NCBI GenBank assembly: GCA_016839055.1
Contig: JAEKNX010000001.1
Span: 488,751-552,750 of the forward strand
Direction: 5' to 3'
Length of the DNA: 64,000 bases
Source of the DNA: Spirochaetales bacterium
Lineage (GTDB): Bacteria > Spirochaetota > Spirochaetia > UBA9216
In this document: positions 8,050-17,003 of the stretch, one piece after another
How positions within the stretch are numbered: position 1 is the stretch's first letter
Layout of the letters: the number at the start of each line of letters is the position of its first letter
Made by a program: the position numbers and the translations under genes
Notes under the pieces: generated by a model
Seen by the model: only the letters and a program-made list of their open reading frames with translations
What the model was told of the DNA's origin: nothing
The model's database searches: none

Positions 8050-11000
8050 GGTTTTAACTGTTTTACTTTTTTTCATTCTCATTCCGGTGCTGCCGGCTTT
8101 ATCTCAGGATGTTGATATCCTGAATTATCCTGCCGGCAGCTATAATCATGAGATTGTGATTAAGATTAATCACAATCTTTCCAGCACGGGAGAAATATAT
8201 TACAGTTTTAATCCTGAGGATGGTCTTCCCGACTTGCAGTATAAGGGCGGATTCCTCCTTAGTGCATTAAAGGGTGAGGAACGTCTATACAACTTAAAAG
8301 TATCGGCATCCGGACGGGTGTATAATTATAGTTACCTTATCGACAGAAAACCTCCGAGCCTTCCTGAAGCCATCCTTATTACCAGAGATGACGGGGCCAG
8401 GGGGTATTCTTTTAAAGAACAAGCAGATAATAATAAAATATATTACGGCTATGATGATTACAACAAAGGAACAGTATATCTATGGAATGGTGAACTGCTA
8501 TCAATTCCTAAATCCGGTTTTATATATTATTACGCCGAAGATGAGGCTGGAAATACCAGCGACAGCAAGCTGTTATATCAGGAAGTCAGACAGAGCCGCG
8601 CGGGAAATTCAAGATTAGATATAAAGAGTCCGGTGCCCGGAGATTTTGCCAATCCCCAGCTGATTTATATCGACGAGGCCGGTTTTGACTGGATTAAATA
8701 CACCTTGAACGGACTCGATCCTGAAACAAACGGCGCCGATTACAATGGCCCGGTTGAAATACGCCGATACGGCAATGTGAATCTCAGAATCGCCGCGAAG
8801 CCGGCGGGGTCGGAAAATATTATAAATGAGGAAATAAATTACCGGGTAACTACCAGAGCTCCTTTGAAGAATATTCCCGCAAGCGGTGTCTATTCAACAG
8901 GAATAAATATAAAGAGTAATTTCGAAGATTACCGATACTGTCTGGAAGAGCGTATGCCGCTCGAAAATGATCATATATTTGATGATAAACTCAGTATAAA
9001 CCCAATCTACGGCAGTGTGAAATATATTTCTTTCAGAATAAAGGATTTTAACAACGAACCTGATTCAGAGTTCAGATATTTCTATGTTATCGATGACCGC
9101 TATCCAGCCAGTCCTGTAATTGATATTGATGGACAGCTTCCTGCAAACAGTGATGTAACAGTACAGATGGCGGGGCCTGCATACTCAGAAATTTATTATA
9201 CTACAGACGGCTCGACTCCCAGTGCCGCATCAAACGTGTACAATAAGCCCTTCGTTTTAAGAGTTCCGCTTGATCGTAATGCCGGTTCATACATTATCAA
9301 GGCAAGAGCTGTCTTATTGAATGAGAAATCAAGCGATGTCGTCACCAGGCTTATTACATATGACACAAAAGCTCCATTAAAACCTGAGGTAAGAATAGAA
9401 CTTGATTCAGATAAGGGTACATATAATCTTCGTTATGAAATAGAAGAAGGTGAAAAACTTTTTTACTGCAACGGCGGTGAGCCTTCATATTTTACCGAAA
9501 TAGACTCTGATTCATTTTCACTTGATGTTCCCGACGGGATGCAAAAAGAATTTAATTTCAGCTTCGTTGTTGAGGATGCGGCGGGTAACCGTTCTGAGCT
9601 GTCAGACAATGTATTAATTAGTTTGGACCGAAGACCTCCGTCAGCGGCCAGAGTGAAACTGTTTGAAAATGAAATCGTTATGGAATCAGACGAGAGAGTT
9701 GAGTACAGCTACCGTCTCTATCAGAACGGAATTCTGCTTGAAACGGGAAAAGGGGTCTACAGTGAACCGCTTAAGCTGTTTGAAAACGCCGGTAGTGGAA
9801 TGTGCGTTAAGCTGAATGTAAAAACAGTAGATTCTTCGGGCAACGGAAACCTCAGCACGCATACCTTTTACCCCCCCGCCGGAGTAAAAGCAGAAGGTGA
9901 GACTTTTATTTTCAACAGCAGTAGCCTGAATATTTATTCGGGCAAGTCGGTAACATTCCATGCTTATCCCGATGATATAGGTGATAATCTGTTTTATTAT
10001 CTTACAAAAACCCTTGAAGACGGCGAGAAACACACCGAAGGTCCGTTCAGCACCGATGGCGAGATTATTATTAATGGTTCGGACGGTTTTGCCGAAGAAT
10101 ATCTTCTGGAAGTGTTTTCCGCCGACGAAAATAATAGTAAGAAGTCAAGGGTCAGCAGTCATAATTTTATAATTGATAATGAGAACCCCACTATTCCGGA
10201 GATTAGCGGAATTAACATGGATACTGTCTTTTCTGGAAAGATTACAATAGCTCCGATAAAAGATGATGATTCCCGGGTATTTCTTGTTTACAGCAATTCG
10301 AAGGAAAATTTGCCGAATGTTTTTTCAAGCTCCGCGATTATATTCAACAAAGAAATTATTTTTGATGTAGAAGACGGAAAGAGAAAAGAGTTTTTTCTCT
10401 CAGTTGGTGCCGAAGACTCCGCCGGCAACAGGACGCTGAACGATTTCATCTATCATTTTACGATTGATAAAGAGAAACCCGTCCTCAATCTCAATGTAGC
10501 GCAATCAGAGGCATCTTCTGACGGCTCCATAAGCATTACCTCCGCAACTGATGAATCACTTGTTTATTACTATGAGAAGGGAGCTAAGGGCAGCCTCGTA
10601 CCTGAACCGGACTGGAACTCACAGTTCTTTACCAAGGAACTCCTAATCAATGCCTTAGGCGGAAAGGATGAATCTGTTGTTTTGAAAATTGCATCCTACG
10701 ATGAGGCCGGCAACAGGTGTGTTTATCCTGAAGTATTACATCTGAACATTGACAAGAAGCCTCCCGAATCGCCGGAGGTTCCTGACTTACTTCTTTTTAA
10801 AGATTACAGAAAAATATTTGTTTTATCTAATACTAAATCGGACGGCAGATTGTTTTATTCTGTATCGGCCAGCCTTGGCGCGGAGGACGCGGAGTTTTTC
10901 GAGTATGTATCACCATTTTCGATTAAATATTCAGGTGATGATGAGATGATGGTTCTGTCCTTTTTTGTGATTGACGACGCCGGGAATCTGAGTGATACAA

Positions 11001-13123
11001 TCGAACATATAGTCAGGATTCCGAATGTTGAAAATATCGAACTTGTTGAAGGCGTAAAGAATAATACCTCCTATGACAGGGATTTGCATTTAACAAAACT
11101 GCCTGATAAAAAAGTGGTCAGATATGAAATACTGACCGATGTAATAATTCCTCCGGAAGTAACCGTCTTTTCCCCCATCCTGCCGGAAAAACTTGAGTTC
11201 AAGACCGAAGAAGGCGAGAGTATAGATTTCCTGGTCAGCCTTAAGGAGTTTCAGGATAATAAGGATCAGACCGGCGGTGCCGAACAGGTTATCAGATTCA
11301 CAATTGACAGGCAGCCTCCCTCTCCTCCGGAGATAGACGGAATCACGGATGCTGAGTATTACCTCTCTGATCAACGCGCGCGTTTCAAGGGAGCAGAGGG
11401 GGTAATATATTACAAGATAACTCCTGTCGGAGAGGACAGAGCAGAGTACAGCAAGTATACCGAGGCCTTTGATATTGTCTCGGCCAAGGGCAAATTCCAG
11501 AGTTTTCAGATAAATGCATACACCCAGGATTATGCCGGCAACAGAAGTTCTGAGGCAGAGTGGACGATTACTATTGATAAAGAAATAATATATGTGTCTC
11601 CCGACGGTCAGGATTATTCTGAGGGAACCAGATCAAGACCCTATAAAACAATCAATAAAGCGGTCGAACAGGTGAAAAACTCAGACCGCAAGACAATTTT
11701 TATTGCCTCTGGTGAATATTTCATCAACTCTTCGGTAATCATTGATGAAAACGTCAAAATTTACGGCGGGTTCAACGGGAAAAACTGGTTCGGGAAAGCT
11801 GGCGAGACTATTATAAATGTAGGAGACAGCTTTCCCGCCGGAAATCCGGTCTTCTATGTCTACGGCGGAGATCTGAATATTAATGAAGTTCGCCTTGAGT
11901 CCGGTGAAATAGATTTTGATACAATATTCTTCATCAATAAGGGTAATCTTAATATAAACAGTTGCAGCATTTCCGCAAACTGTTCAAATGGCAGCAGTCT
12001 TGTCAGGCAGAACTACGGTAATCTACATATCAATAATACTGAAATATCCGGAAAGGCTTCGTCGGCCCCATTTATTAGTACTGACTACGGGCTTGTAACA
12101 ATAAATAATTCTACACTCGAAGCAGATGCCGGTTCGGACAATCTAATACTAATTCAGGCAGAGAACAGTATAAATTTCTCCATGACGGGCTCTCTTGTTA
12201 GGCCCGGAACAGGAAAAATGATAACCGCGGTCAAGTTGATTAACAGTAATGTAAGCTTAAATAATAATGAAATATGGAGCGGCCTTGGAAATGTTTCCGC
12301 TAATATTATTGAAATAATAAACAGTAAGCTGAAGATGAATTATTGTCGTGTAGGCGGAAACTCAAATAACAGGATAACCGGCGGCATAATATCAGAAGAT
12401 TCACAGCTTAAGCTGAAGTCGAATAATTTTAATTTTACCGGTAAGAACGGCATAATCGGTTTCAGTATCACAGGCGGTGAGAGTCTTATAAGTAATAATA
12501 AAATTTCTGCCGAATCATGCTCGGACTTTTCATACATGTTTATGCTCAGCGGTGGAAAACACAGCATTGAAACAAATATAACTGAAGTTGCATCGGCGCC
12601 GGAGACGATATTCCTGCGCTCGAGGAATGCAGATATTGATTATCTGCAGAATACTCTTGCCGTCTCAGGCGGAAAAGAACGTCTGATAATTTTCAATCCT
12701 GAAGAGAATTCAACAGCAAGAATAATGAACAATATTATTATCAACCGGCCTGAGCCTGGTAAGGGGCTGAATTCAGTTATTTTTTCGACCGGCACTAATA
12801 TGCTTTCTTTTAAAAACAATTGTCTGTCCGGCTGGGATCATTTAATGACAGGTAGTCAGAATGCTGACACTCTGATTACCCTTGATTTGCTTGACGGTAT
12901 TTATTCAGCGGGACAATATTCTGATAATATTGAAGAGCAGTTCAGTGAGTCGTTTACGGCTGAAGACGGCTATCATCTGAGCTCTGATTCAGGATGCATC
13001 GATTCAGGATGGGATCTTTCAGCAATTATTAGTGAAAGCAAGGATTTTGACGGTGAAAAAAGGCCGAATCCGTTATTCAGGAATCCGGCCTTCGATATTG
13101 GTGCCGACGAATACTACGAGTAG
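8036..13123 (+). CDS. Giant secreted Ig-like/chitobiase-C repeat protein with C-terminal beta-helix
   Basis: 1,695 residues, exported by an N-terminal signal peptide that ends near LPALSQD. No ATG fits; TTG 8036, overlapping the previous stop, is the only reasonable start. The long middle (about 25-1180) is built of beta-sandwich modules recognisable by recurring xDxAGNxS endings at about 166, 510, 598, 793, 888, 979 and 1164, and by chitobiase-C-like IYYTTDGSTP (about 386). A DUF1565-type segment (IYVSPDGQDY, about 1184; TINKAVEQV) opens a right-handed beta-helix with many short NIN/NNS rungs, ending GADEYYE. No catalytic motif was recognised; likely a cell-surface or periplasmic adhesion, glycan-binding or structural protein. 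Confidence 0.85.
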   Translation: MTGNKVLTVLLFFILIPVLPALSQDVDILNYPAGSYNHEIVIKINHNLSSTGEIYYSFNPEDGLPDLQYKGGFLLSALKGEERLYNLKVSASGRVYNYSYLIDRKPPSLPEAILITRDDGARGYSFKEQADNNKIYYGYDDYNKGTVYLWNGELLSIPKSGFIYYYAEDEAGNTSDSKLLYQEVRQSRAGNSRLDIKSPVPGDFANPQLIYIDEAGFDWIKYTLNGLDPETNGADYNGPVEIRRYGNVNLRIAAKPAGSENIINEEINYRVTTRAPLKNIPASGVYSTGINIKSNFEDYRYCLEERMPLENDHIFDDKLSINPIYGSVKYISFRIKDFNNEPDSEFRYFYVIDDRYPASPVIDIDGQLPANSDVTVQMAGPAYSEIYYTTDGSTPSAASNVYNKPFVLRVPLDRNAGSYIIKARAVLLNEKSSDVVTRLITYDTKAPLKPEVRIELDSDKGTYNLRYEIEEGEKLFYCNGGEPSYFTEIDSDSFSLDVPDGMQKEFNFSFVVEDAAGNRSELSDNVLISLDRRPPSAARVKLFENEIVMESDERVEYSYRLYQNGILLETGKGVYSEPLKLFENAGSGMCVKLNVKTVDSSGNGNLSTHTFYPPAGVKAEGETFIFNSSSLNIYSGKSVTFHAYPDDIGDNLFYYLTKTLEDGEKHTEGPFSTDGEIIINGSDGFAEEYLLEVFSADENNSKKSRVSSHNFIIDNENPTIPEISGINMDTVFSGKITIAPIKDDDSRVFLVYSNSKENLPNVFSSSAIIFNKEIIFDVEDGKRKEFFLSVGAEDSAGNRTLNDFIYHFTIDKEKPVLNLNVAQSEASSDGSISITSATDESLVYYYEKGAKGSLVPEPDWNSQFFTKELLINALGGKDESVVLKIASYDEAGNRCVYPEVLHLNIDKKPPESPEVPDLLLFKDYRKIFVLSNTKSDGRLFYSVSASLGAEDAEFFEYVSPFSIKYSGDDEMMVLSFFVIDDAGNLSDTIEHIVRIPNVENIELVEGVKNNTSYDRDLHLTKLPDKKVVRYEILTDVIIPPEVTVFSPILPEKLEFKTEEGESIDFLVSLKEFQDNKDQTGGAEQVIRFTIDRQPPSPPEIDGITDAEYYLSDQRARFKGAEGVIYYKITPVGEDRAEYSKYTEAFDIVSAKGKFQSFQINAYTQDYAGNRSSEAEWTITIDKEIIYVSPDGQDYSEGTRSRPYKTINKAVEQVKNSDRKTIFIASGEYFINSSVIIDENVKIYGGFNGKNWFGKAGETIINVGDSFPAGNPVFYVYGGDLNINEVRLESGEIDFDTIFFINKGNLNINSCSISANCSNGSSLVRQNYGNLHINNTEISGKASSAPFISTDYGLVTINNSTLEADAGSDNLILIQAENSINFSMTGSLVRPGTGKMITAVKLINSNVSLNNNEIWSGLGNVSANIIEIINSKLKMNYCRVGGNSNNRITGGIISEDSQLKLKSNNFNFTGKNGIIGFSITGGESLISNNKISAESCSDFSYMFMLSGGKHSIETNITEVASAPETIFLRSRNADIDYLQNTLAVSGGKERLIIFNPEENSTARIMNNIIINRPEPGKGLNSVIFSTGTNMLSFKNNCLSGWDHLMTGSQNADTLITLDLLDGIYSAGQYSDNIEEQFSESFTAEDGYHLSSDSGCIDSGWDLSAIISESKDFDGEKRPNPLFRNPAFDIGADEYYE

Positions 13124-13132
13124 AAGTCGTCT

Positions 13133-14263
13133 TTATTCTACATTCCAGAACCTGCCGTTTGCTTGAAGGCTGTTCTCCCAGAGCCCTGCGTTATAGCCTA
13201 GGGCAAAGATCCTGTTATTGTCAGTATCAAAGAAAAAACTTCTTATAACATCATTGCTGAGCTCTATACTCGCGAATTGGACAGGGGTGCTGAGCTTCGT
13301 GTCTGCTGTCTCGGGTGAGGTGAAGACAGGAGCGGCTGCGCCAAGGTCCAATTCATAGTATCCCTTTTCTGAGCCCAGGAGGAGGACGTCTATTGATTCA
13401 GAGGCTATCGTTACGCGCTCAATATCAAAAATCCTATTCAGGGATGCCGCGCCTGTTAAATCAGTCCAGGCCCCTCCGGTGTATTTAAGAAGTACCCCTT
13501 CATCGGTGCTTAGATAGACATCGGTGCCGTGACAGTAAACTCCTCCGTAGCCGTTTTCCAGTATTAAGGCTGATGCCTCGGCGGCGGCAGTGTCTTCCAC
13601 CAGAGCTCCGGAGAGTCCGCTGTAGAGTTTATTCCCTGAAATTAGCCAGTAGTTAGCACCGTCGTAGTCGACGTCGAGCTCACCGTAACTATCAAGGGAG
13701 TCTAGTTCATCGACCAGGCCTGTTCCGGCGGCAAGACTTGTGGCATCAGTCGAATAGACCGAATAACGTTTGTCATTTCCGGATACAACGCTCACAGTCT
13801 TCTCGGTGTAGAGAAAGAGCCTTCCGCCGCTCTGGGCAATATCAATAAGTCTCTCATCGGTTGGAATGTCGGCTATTACTATTTCAGACCAGGTAATAAC
13901 GTCCGTGCTTACAGCTGTTGTAACAGCCTTAAACAGTTTATAGTCGAGCGTATCCGTATGAAAGAAGATTGCATAAATTTCATCCAGGTTTATCAGCTTG
14001 TAACAGCTGTAGCCTGCGGCATCAATAGGCGTCGATACCGACCATGTGGTTCCGTCAACCGCTTTATACCTGAAGGCTCCCGAGGCAATGAAATAATAAG
14101 CATTTCTCATAGCCATGTCCCCGATGGTCAGCCCGTTATCAAGCTCGCCGTCGATGATTTCACTCTCGTACTGAAGACTGTAGAATAAGCCGGATGGATT
14201 ATCTACACAGGAGAAGGCAAGGACGGCGGCTGTTAGTAAAATTGCATATTTTATATATTTCAT
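13133..14263 (-). CDS. Predicted lipoprotein, beta-propeller-like
   Basis: 376 residues with a lipoprotein signal: short basic start, hydrophobic core and lipobox AFSC with the lipidated Cys at about 19. The body is rich in short beta motifs with repeated Trp/Tyr/Gly turns (YKLFKAV, YWLISGNKLYSG, VYLSTDEGVLLKY, LLLGSEKGYYEL), which suggests a propeller. No enzymatic motif seen. It follows the barrel-protein gene on the minus strand with a 9-base gap and an AAGGAAAC Shine-Dalgarno sequence, so the two are probably one operon. It converges on the giant gene with a 9-base gap. Confidence 0.75.
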   Translation of the reverse strand: MKYIKYAILLTAAVLAFSCVDNPSGLFYSLQYESEIIDGELDNGLTIGDMAMRNAYYFIASGAFRYKAVDGTTWSVSTPIDAAGYSCYKLINLDEIYAIFFHTDTLDYKLFKAVTTAVSTDVITWSEIVIADIPTDERLIDIAQSGGRLFLYTEKTVSVVSGNDKRYSVYSTDATSLAAGTGLVDELDSLDSYGELDVDYDGANYWLISGNKLYSGLSGALVEDTAAAEASALILENGYGGVYCHGTDVYLSTDEGVLLKYTGGAWTDLTGAASLNRIFDIERVTIASESIDVLLLGSEKGYYELDLGAAAPVFTSPETADTKLSTPVQFASIELSNDVIRSFFFDTDNNRIFALGYNAGLWENSLQANGRFWNVE

Positions 14264-14272
14264 AATGTTTCC

Positions 14273-14893
14273 TTAAAAGTGAAAGACACCGGTCAGGCTT
14301 ATTTGCAGAAAATTCGCTATAAGACTCTGCTCCACGTAATTTCCGGAAAAGTATATTTCAGGAATAAACCAGTACTCCGCGTTGAGTCCGACTGCCCATT
14401 CTTCCGTAATATTCCAGTAGGCGCCAAGACCGGGCCTGATGCACGGAGTGATTGTAAAATAATCACCAAGGGTGTTGAATGAAAAACCGGTATTTAGATA
14501 TATCGGAAATTCAAACGGCCAGGCTATGAAATAATAACCCGTTGTAAACGATATTGGAATCATTGACAATGTTCTCGTCGAGCTTGATGTGAACATTCCC
14601 GTCAAATCAATACCCAGATAAAAATTATCAGCAATAAATGATCCCCATTTCAGTCCGCCTACAATTCCGAGGTTCGTGCTGATAAGTGGATTTATAATAT
14701 CAGTACCATCAGGTGCGGCGGTGGCTATTGTAAAAAGCGGGATAATAGCGCCGGCATTAAGTGAGAATATCTGCTCACCCGGAGAATAAGCAGTCACGCC
14801 GAGATAATCATCGGTCTGCTCACCATCCTTGGCGAAAACATTTACACTCAGTAGAGTCAGAAGACAAAGTAAAAGTAATATTTTTCTGTTCAA
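14273..14893 (-). CDS. Predicted outer-membrane beta-barrel protein
   Basis: Function unknown. TTG 14893 is chosen because AAGAGGA lies about six bases before it, it begins a signal peptide directly (LNRKILLLLCLLTLLSVNVFA) and a good promoter ends only some 30 bases upstream. An ATG at 14917 would lie almost on the transcription start. The mature part (206 residues total) alternates polar and aromatic residues in about eight strands with GLKWGSFIADNFYLGID and AVGLNAEYWFIPEIYFSG, and ends in HF with a C-terminal aromatic, as outer-membrane barrels do. First gene of a two-gene unit with the lipoprotein. Confidence 0.7.
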   Translation of the reverse strand: MNRKILLLLCLLTLLSVNVFAKDGEQTDDYLGVTAYSPGEQIFSLNAGAIIPLFTIATAAPDGTDIINPLISTNLGIVGGLKWGSFIADNFYLGIDLTGMFTSSSTRTLSMIPISFTTGYYFIAWPFEFPIYLNTGFSFNTLGDYFTITPCIRPGLGAYWNITEEWAVGLNAEYWFIPEIYFSGNYVEQSLIANFLQISLTGVFHF

Positions 14894-14921
14894 AGTAGTT
14901 CCTCTTAAAGTTTTCATGGAA

Positions 14922-14950
14922 ATAGTACCATCTAGTAGCTCTTTTTTCAA
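14922..14950 (-). promoter_or_regulatory. Sigma70-type promoter for barrel protein gene
   Basis: Read on the minus strand: TTGAAA (14950-14945), 17-base spacer, TACTAT (14927-14922). The expected start of transcription falls near 14915, which makes the TTG at 14893 with its Shine-Dalgarno sequence the natural start codon. Confidence 0.55.
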
Positions 14951-15010
14951 GGATATGTTGAATTTCAATACTTTTATATGGTAAAAATAGTAACATTAGA
15001 GGAGGCCGGA

Positions 15011-15685
15011 ATGATGCTTAATAGAGTCGAAAAGATAGATAACAATGTTAAAATCAATAATATTCTTGTCAGTACGGCTGATAAAGCCGGACTGGACGAA
15101 TTTGTTACCGGGCTTATAGAAGTAAATCCTACTGTCATGATTTACTCAACCGGGGGTACCTACAGCCGGATCAAGGACATCCTTGGTTTGGGCTATGCGG
15201 AAAATCTTACAGCAGTGTCTGATTACACCGGACAGCCTGAAATGCAGGGGGGACTGGTAAAGACTCTGGATTTCAAGATTTATCTCGGCCTCCTGAGTGA
15301 GACCTATAATGATGCGCATAGGGATGATCTAAGCCGGACAGGGGCAGTAGAGTTTGATATGGTAATTGTTAATCTATATCCTTTCTCGGAGACTGTGAAG
15401 AAGAAAGACGTCACCCTCGAAGACGCCCGGGCAAATATTGATATCGGCGGACCCTGCATGCTCAGGGCGTCCGCTAAAAACTTCCTGCGCGTTGCCTCGG
15501 TATGTAATCCGGCAGACTACGGGGATATTCTTAAGCATCTTAAAGAGAATTCGGGCAGTTTGTCTTTAGATTTCAGGTTCCGGCTTGCTAAAACAACCTT
15601 TGCCCATACAGCGGAATACGACTCTGCCATTTCATCATATTTAAATGGCACAATCGACGCAGACGCAGTTTATGATCTGGTCTAA
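15011..15685 (+). CDS. IMP cyclohydrolase (N-terminal half of PurH as a separate protein)
   Basis: Closes FAICAR to IMP, the last step of de novo purine synthesis. The MGS-like fold is clear from VSTADKAGLDEF, IYSTGGTY, GRPEM-like GQPEMQGGLVKTL, VIVNLYPF and NIDIGGPCMLRASAKN. The start is ATG 15011, behind AGAGGAGG; an in-frame ATG at 14978 has no ribosome site. At 224 residues it contains only the cyclohydrolase part; the transformylase is a separate gene 64 bases downstream. Divergent from the barrel-protein gene. Confidence 0.93.
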   Translation: MMLNRVEKIDNNVKINNILVSTADKAGLDEFVTGLIEVNPTVMIYSTGGTYSRIKDILGLGYAENLTAVSDYTGQPEMQGGLVKTLDFKIYLGLLSETYNDAHRDDLSRTGAVEFDMVIVNLYPFSETVKKKDVTLEDARANIDIGGPCMLRASAKNFLRVASVCNPADYGDILKHLKENSGSLSLDFRFRLAKTTFAHTAEYDSAISSYLNGTIDADAVYDLV

Positions 15686-15749
15686 GTTTAAATGCCTGCC
15701 CTCGGTGCTGCTTCACGGCCCTTGCAGGAAATTTTTATAGGAGAAGTAA

Positions 15750-17003
15750 ATGGCCGATAAAAAAATCTCATCAATTTATTCGAGAATCATAAAGGATGAG
15801 TTTCCCGAGAATATGGAGCTGTCTTTTTATAATAATGAAGAGGATAGGCAGACTTTATTATATAAGAAGGCTTACTGGACCATAGACGGAGAAAAGAAGG
15901 GGCTTCGTTACGGAGAGAATCCTGACCAGGAAGCCGCGCTGTATAAACTGGAAAACGGAAATCTCACCCTCGGTCAGGTTTCTACTATTCAGCCTGGCCG
16001 GTACCTTGCTTCGGATATAGAACTGATACAATCCGGAAAACACCCTGGGAAAACAAATATCACCGATATTGACAATTCGCTCAACATCCTGCGCTATTTT
16101 TCTGATGATCCTGTTGTAGTCATAGTGAAGCATAATAATCCCTGCGGTGTCGCTAAGGGGAAAACTCTCGCCGAGGCGTACACGAAGGCATTGATGGCCG
16201 ACAGAATTGCCGCCTTCGGCGGTGCGATTGCGGTCAACAAGATTCTTGACAGGGAAACGGCAGAACTTATTCTCGAAAGTTATTCGGAAGTGGTAGCCGC
16301 ACCTGATTTTGAGGATGGTGTTGTCGAACTTTTTTCAAAAAAGAAAAACCTCCGGGTAATGAAGATCCGTAATATTGAAAGACTGAACGATTTTATCGGT
16401 GCACAATTCCTCGATTTTAAGTCACTAATAGACGGCGGGCTTATTGCCCAGTGGTCCTACGTTCCGAAATTTTCGAGAGATGATATGCTTCCTGCAGAGA
16501 CCAGTTATAAAGGTATTAATTACAGGGTAAACAGAGCGCCTACCGAAAAAGAGTGGGAAGACATGATTTTCGGCTGGCTGATTGAAAGCGGAATTACCAG
16601 TAACTCGGTAATCTACGTGAAAGACGGAGTGACTGTCGGCATCGGAACTGGTGAGCAGGACAGGGTTGGTGTTGCCGAGATAGCCAGAGACAAGGCGTAC
16701 CGGAAATATTCCGACAGACTCAGCTGGGAAAGATTCCAGACTCCGCTATCCCTGCTTGAAGATAAAGAAGCATTAATCGAAATAAAAGATGCATGCGCGG
16801 CTGTCAGCGGAGGAATAAAAGGAAGTGTCATGATTTCAGACGCCTTCTTTCCGTTTCGTGACGGAATTGACATAGGCCTGTCCGAAGGCGTTTCCGCGGT
16901 AATTCAGCCCGGCGGCTCACTTCGGGACTTTGAAAGTGTTAATGCATGTAATGAGTATAATGCTGCGATGGTATTCACAGGTCAGAGGAGCTTTAAACAT
17001 TAA
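15750..17003 (+). CDS. AICAR transformylase (C-terminal half of PurH as a separate protein)
   Basis: Formylates AICAR with 10-formyl-THF to give FAICAR, the substrate of the neighbouring cyclohydrolase. Diagnostic motifs are LRYGENPDQEAALY, VIVKHNNPCGVAKG with the catalytic Lys-His pair, and SDAFFPFRDGID followed by VIQPGGSLRD. The protein is 417 residues, longer than the PurH C-terminal half because of an extra N-terminal region (about 1-50). A Shine-Dalgarno-like AGGAGAAG precedes ATG 15750. It abuts the next gene with no gap. Both halves look intact, so this is a true split, not a frameshift. Confidence 0.93.
   Translation: MADKKISSIYSRIIKDEFPENMELSFYNNEEDRQTLLYKKAYWTIDGEKKGLRYGENPDQEAALYKLENGNLTLGQVSTIQPGRYLASDIELIQSGKHPGKTNITDIDNSLNILRYFSDDPVVVIVKHNNPCGVAKGKTLAEAYTKALMADRIAAFGGAIAVNKILDRETAELILESYSEVVAAPDFEDGVVELFSKKKNLRVMKIRNIERLNDFIGAQFLDFKSLIDGGLIAQWSYVPKFSRDDMLPAETSYKGINYRVNRAPTEKEWEDMIFGWLIESGITSNSVIYVKDGVTVGIGTGEQDRVGVAEIARDKAYRKYSDRLSWERFQTPLSLLEDKEALIEIKDACAAVSGGIKGSVMISDAFFPFRDGIDIGLSEGVSAVIQPGGSLRDFESVNACNEYNAAMVFTGQRSFKH

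Noticed and set aside
14978..15010. Earlier ATG for the cyclohydrolase gene
   Set aside because: No ribosome site, whereas AGAGGAGG sits at the right distance before ATG 15011.
15686..15749. CCTGC...GCAGG pairing between the two purH genes as a terminator
   Set aside because: Only five pairs with a long loop and no proper T run; too weak to call.
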